Assembly: GCA_030038765.1 (NCBI GenBank)
Contig: JASHRA010000153.1
Location: 1-6,266, forward strand
Length of the DNA stretch: 6,266 nucleotides
Origin: Candidatus Dormiibacterota bacterium
Lineage (GTDB): Bacteria > Chloroflexota > Dormibacteria > Aeolococcales > Bog-877
Direction of reading: 5' to 3'
A program made the translations under genes and the position numbers. The notes beneath the pieces are model-generated. The model did not search any database and was not told the origin of the DNA. It worked only from the letters and a program-made list of their open reading frames with translations. Shown piece after piece: positions 5,130 through 6,266 of the stretch. The first letter of the stretch is position 1. The number at the start of each line of letters is the position of its first letter.

Positions 5130-5741
5130 GTGGCCGGTGGTCGCCCCTTCGGGCCCGGCTCCGGCGCCGCCAGCTACTGGGACCAGCGCTTCGCCCCCGG
5201 GGACTGGCCCCGCCAGCCCGAGCCCTCGCTGGTGGAGGTGGTCTCGGGCTGGGACCCGGCCCGGGCCCTGGACTTCGGCTGCGGGCCCGGCCGCAACGCC
5301 CTCTGGCTGGCCGCCCGAGGCTGGCGCGTGACCGGGGTCGACGTCTCGCCGGTGGCCCTGGAGCAGGCCCGGTCCCGAGCCCAGGAGAAGGGGCTGGAGT
5401 TGGACCTGGAGCTCTCCGACCTCTACTCCTGGCGTCCGCCGGAGGCGGGCTTCCAGCTGGTGCTGGTGGCCAACATGCAGCCGCCCCCGAGGCGGCGTCG
5501 CCGCCTCTACTCGGTGGCCGTCTCCGCGCTGGCGCCGGGGGGTCGCCTGCTCCTCATCGGCCACCACCTGGACGACCAGGGCCTGGACGGGCCCCAGGAC
5601 CCGCGCCTGCTCCTCTCCGAGGAGAAGGTCAGACGGGCCCTGGCCGGGATCGAGCTGGAGTGGGTGCGGCGCGTCCCCAGGGAGCGCCTGCCCGGCCGCA
5701 TGGGGGCCGAGGTCACGGCTCTGGCTCGGGCCTCCGGCTAG
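5130..5741 (+). CDS. Class I SAM-dependent methyltransferase
   Basis: A 203-residue Rossmann-fold methyltransferase. Visible parts: YWDQRF near 16-21, typical of small bacterial TehB/thiopurine-methyltransferase-like enzymes; motif I ALDFGCGPGRNALWLAARGW (46-65), which binds S-adenosylmethionine; GVDVSPVALEQAR with Asp71, which should hold the ribose hydroxyls; LSDLYSW with Asp97 near the adenine; and APGGRLLLIGHH (135-146), the post-motif strand. The motif IV region reads LVLVANMQPPPRRRRRLY, with five arginines in a row and no NPPY/DPPY, which argues against an N6-adenine or N4-cytosine DNA methylase. The GPQDPRLLLSEEKV stretch resembles the substrate lid of actinobacterial small-molecule methyltransferases, from memory. 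The substrate is unknown. It is the third gene of the operon, 2 bp after the glycosylase stop, with the better Shine-Dalgarno at GTG 5130; GTG 5124 is an alternative. Its last 29 bp overlap the DUF1643 gene on the other strand. Confidence 0.9.
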   Translation: MAGGRPFGPGSGAASYWDQRFAPGDWPRQPEPSLVEVVSGWDPARALDFGCGPGRNALWLAARGWRVTGVDVSPVALEQARSRAQEKGLELDLELSDLYSWRPPEAGFQLVLVANMQPPPRRRRRLYSVAVSALAPGGRLLLIGHHLDDQGLDGPQDPRLLLSEEKVRRALAGIELEWVRRVPRERLPGRMGAEVTALARASG

Positions 5742-6258
5742 CCGCCGGGCTGGCCTCGGGCCAGCGATAGGGCCGGGCGACCGTGCCCCGGGGGAGGTAC
5801 AGAGGGTGCCGCGGGCTTCCGTCCCGGTTCTGGCCGAGGCACACCAGGGGGCCGAGGCTGGTCGCCAGCTGCCTGGCTCGGCCCCGGTGTCGGGGCGGCA
5901 GCCAGCCGCCCCAGGCCGCCACCAGGAGGGGGCAGCGTCCGGCCAGCGTGATCAGGAGTCGATCGTTCTCCGGTCCCATCGGGTCCGGGACCAGGGCCAG
6001 CTGGCGGGGCTCTGTGGAGCGGAGCCCGAAGAGGTTGGCCACCTCGAGCCCGGAGAAGCCCCAGGCCCGGGCGAAGCCGAGGCAGCGGCGGACGGTGGGG
6101 TCGTCGTGGGCGGCGTCGGCCCGCGAGGGGTTGAGCATGACGAAGAGGACCCTCGGACCCCGGCCCCAGCTGCGCCAGAGACGGTAGCGGTAGCGCCCGT
6201 CCGGGGACAGCAGCGCCGAGCCGCGGCTCCAGGCAGGGGGCGCCGGCGGCGCGACCAC
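5713..6258 (-). CDS. DUF1643 family protein
   Basis: The protein matches the DUF1643 family (Pfam PF07799), whose biochemical role is unknown to me. Visible conserved blocks: LSPDGRYRYRLWRSWG (17-32), VLFVMLNPSRADAAHDDPTVRRC (37-59, in which NPSxAD and DDPT are hallmarks), WGFSGLEVANLFGLRSTEP (66-84), DPMGPEND (92-99), LLVAAWGGW (111-119), CLGQNRDGSPRHPLYLPRG (140-158). At 181 residues the length is typical, and no key block is missing. The protein appears soluble, with no signal peptide or membrane helix. GTG 6258 gives a proper N-terminus, but only 8 bases are visible upstream and the frame is open to the window edge, so the true start may lie outside. The Pro/Ala/Arg/Glu-rich tail (RWPEASPAASRRPEPEP) is encoded over the hairpin and the end of the methyltransferase gene and is not conserved family sequence. 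It converges on the repair operon, so co-transcription with it is excluded. Confidence 0.92.
   Translation of the reverse strand: MVAPPAPPAWSRGSALLSPDGRYRYRLWRSWGRGPRVLFVMLNPSRADAAHDDPTVRRCLGFARAWGFSGLEVANLFGLRSTEPRQLALVPDPMGPENDRLLITLAGRCPLLVAAWGGWLPPRHRGRARQLATSLGPLVCLGQNRDGSPRHPLYLPRGTVARPYRWPEASPAASRRPEPEP
5749..5765. terminator. Hairpin just after the operon, possible bidirectional terminator
   Basis: GCTGGCC (5749-5755) and GGCCAGC (5759-5765) are perfect inverted repeats around the three-base loop TCG. The stem begins 8 bases after the methyltransferase stop codon, a usual terminator position. There is no T-run on either side, as is common for putative terminators in very GC-rich genomes. 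It lies within the last codons of the convergent DUF1643 gene, so a coding origin cannot be excluded. Confidence 0.4.
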
Positions 6259-6266
6259 GCCCGCGA

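Noticed and set aside
5064..5567. Minus-strand frame of 167 codons opposite the methyltransferase
   Set aside because: Antisense of clear SAM-binding motifs; no recognisable domain.
3969..5741. Continuous 590-codon plus-strand frame ending in the methyltransferase
   Set aside because: Only the part from 5130 shows a real protein. The upstream part is an Arg/Ala/Gly-rich shadow of the ATL and glycosylase genes, so there is no fusion protein.
5130..5741. DNA modification methylase, making the operon a restriction or defence system with DUF1643
   Set aside because: There is no NPPY/DPPY/SPP-type catalytic motif, no target recognition domain and no nuclease or ATPase nearby. DUF1643 is on the opposite strand and convergent.
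1..6266. tRNA, rRNA, CRISPR, insertion sequence, attachment site or riboswitch
   Set aside because: No direct-repeat arrays, transposase motifs, terminal inverted repeats or RNA gene landmarks were seen, and intergenic gaps are too short (57 bp or less on the left, 63 bp in the middle) for a riboswitch.

Overview
This is a very GC-rich (above 70% by eye), gene-dense bacterial segment with seven protein genes, the leftmost and possibly the rightmost cut by the window edge. No RNA gene, insertion sequence, CRISPR array or phage gene is visible. The best taxonomic clue is the phosphoserine aminotransferase, which is of the mycobacterial/actinobacterial type. With the GC content, the GTG/TTG starts and the start codons lying directly behind -10-like hexamers, this suggests a high-GC Terrabacteria lineage: Actinomycetota or a neighbour such as Dormibacterota/Chloroflexota. 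That placement is an inference; no marker gene is present.

Left part (1-2834): an unrecognised partial gene with a hydrophobic segment at the edge lies downstream of serC on the minus strand, and a near-perfect palindrome sits in the gap between them. serC is divergent from a class I (Ib-type) aspartate-like aminotransferase. Their start codons are only 36 bp apart, so their promoters must overlap each other or the coding regions.

Middle part (2831-3844): a PLP-dependent threonine/serine dehydratase without an ACT domain is convergent with the aminotransferase. The two stop codons are interlocked in one CTAG tetranucleotide. With serC, this makes three adjacent PLP enzymes of serine/threonine/aspartate metabolism.

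Right part (3908-6258): divergent from the dehydratase, across 63 bp, is a tight three-gene plus-strand operon. It encodes an alkyltransferase-like protein (MGMT fold with the acceptor Cys replaced by Trp), a HhH-GPD DNA glycosylase without the bifunctional lysine, and a class I SAM-dependent methyltransferase. Gaps are 5 and 2 bp, or 4-bp GTGA overlaps with alternative starts. The first two genes form a plausible DNA alkylation/base-damage repair pair. A DUF1643 protein on the minus strand converges on the operon and overlaps its last gene by 29 bp, with a hairpin at the junction.

I see no clearly new multi-gene defence or mobile system. The most interesting points are the coupled ATL-glycosylase-methyltransferase operon, the chimeric active-site signature of the glycosylase, and the compact leaderless-looking promoter architecture.
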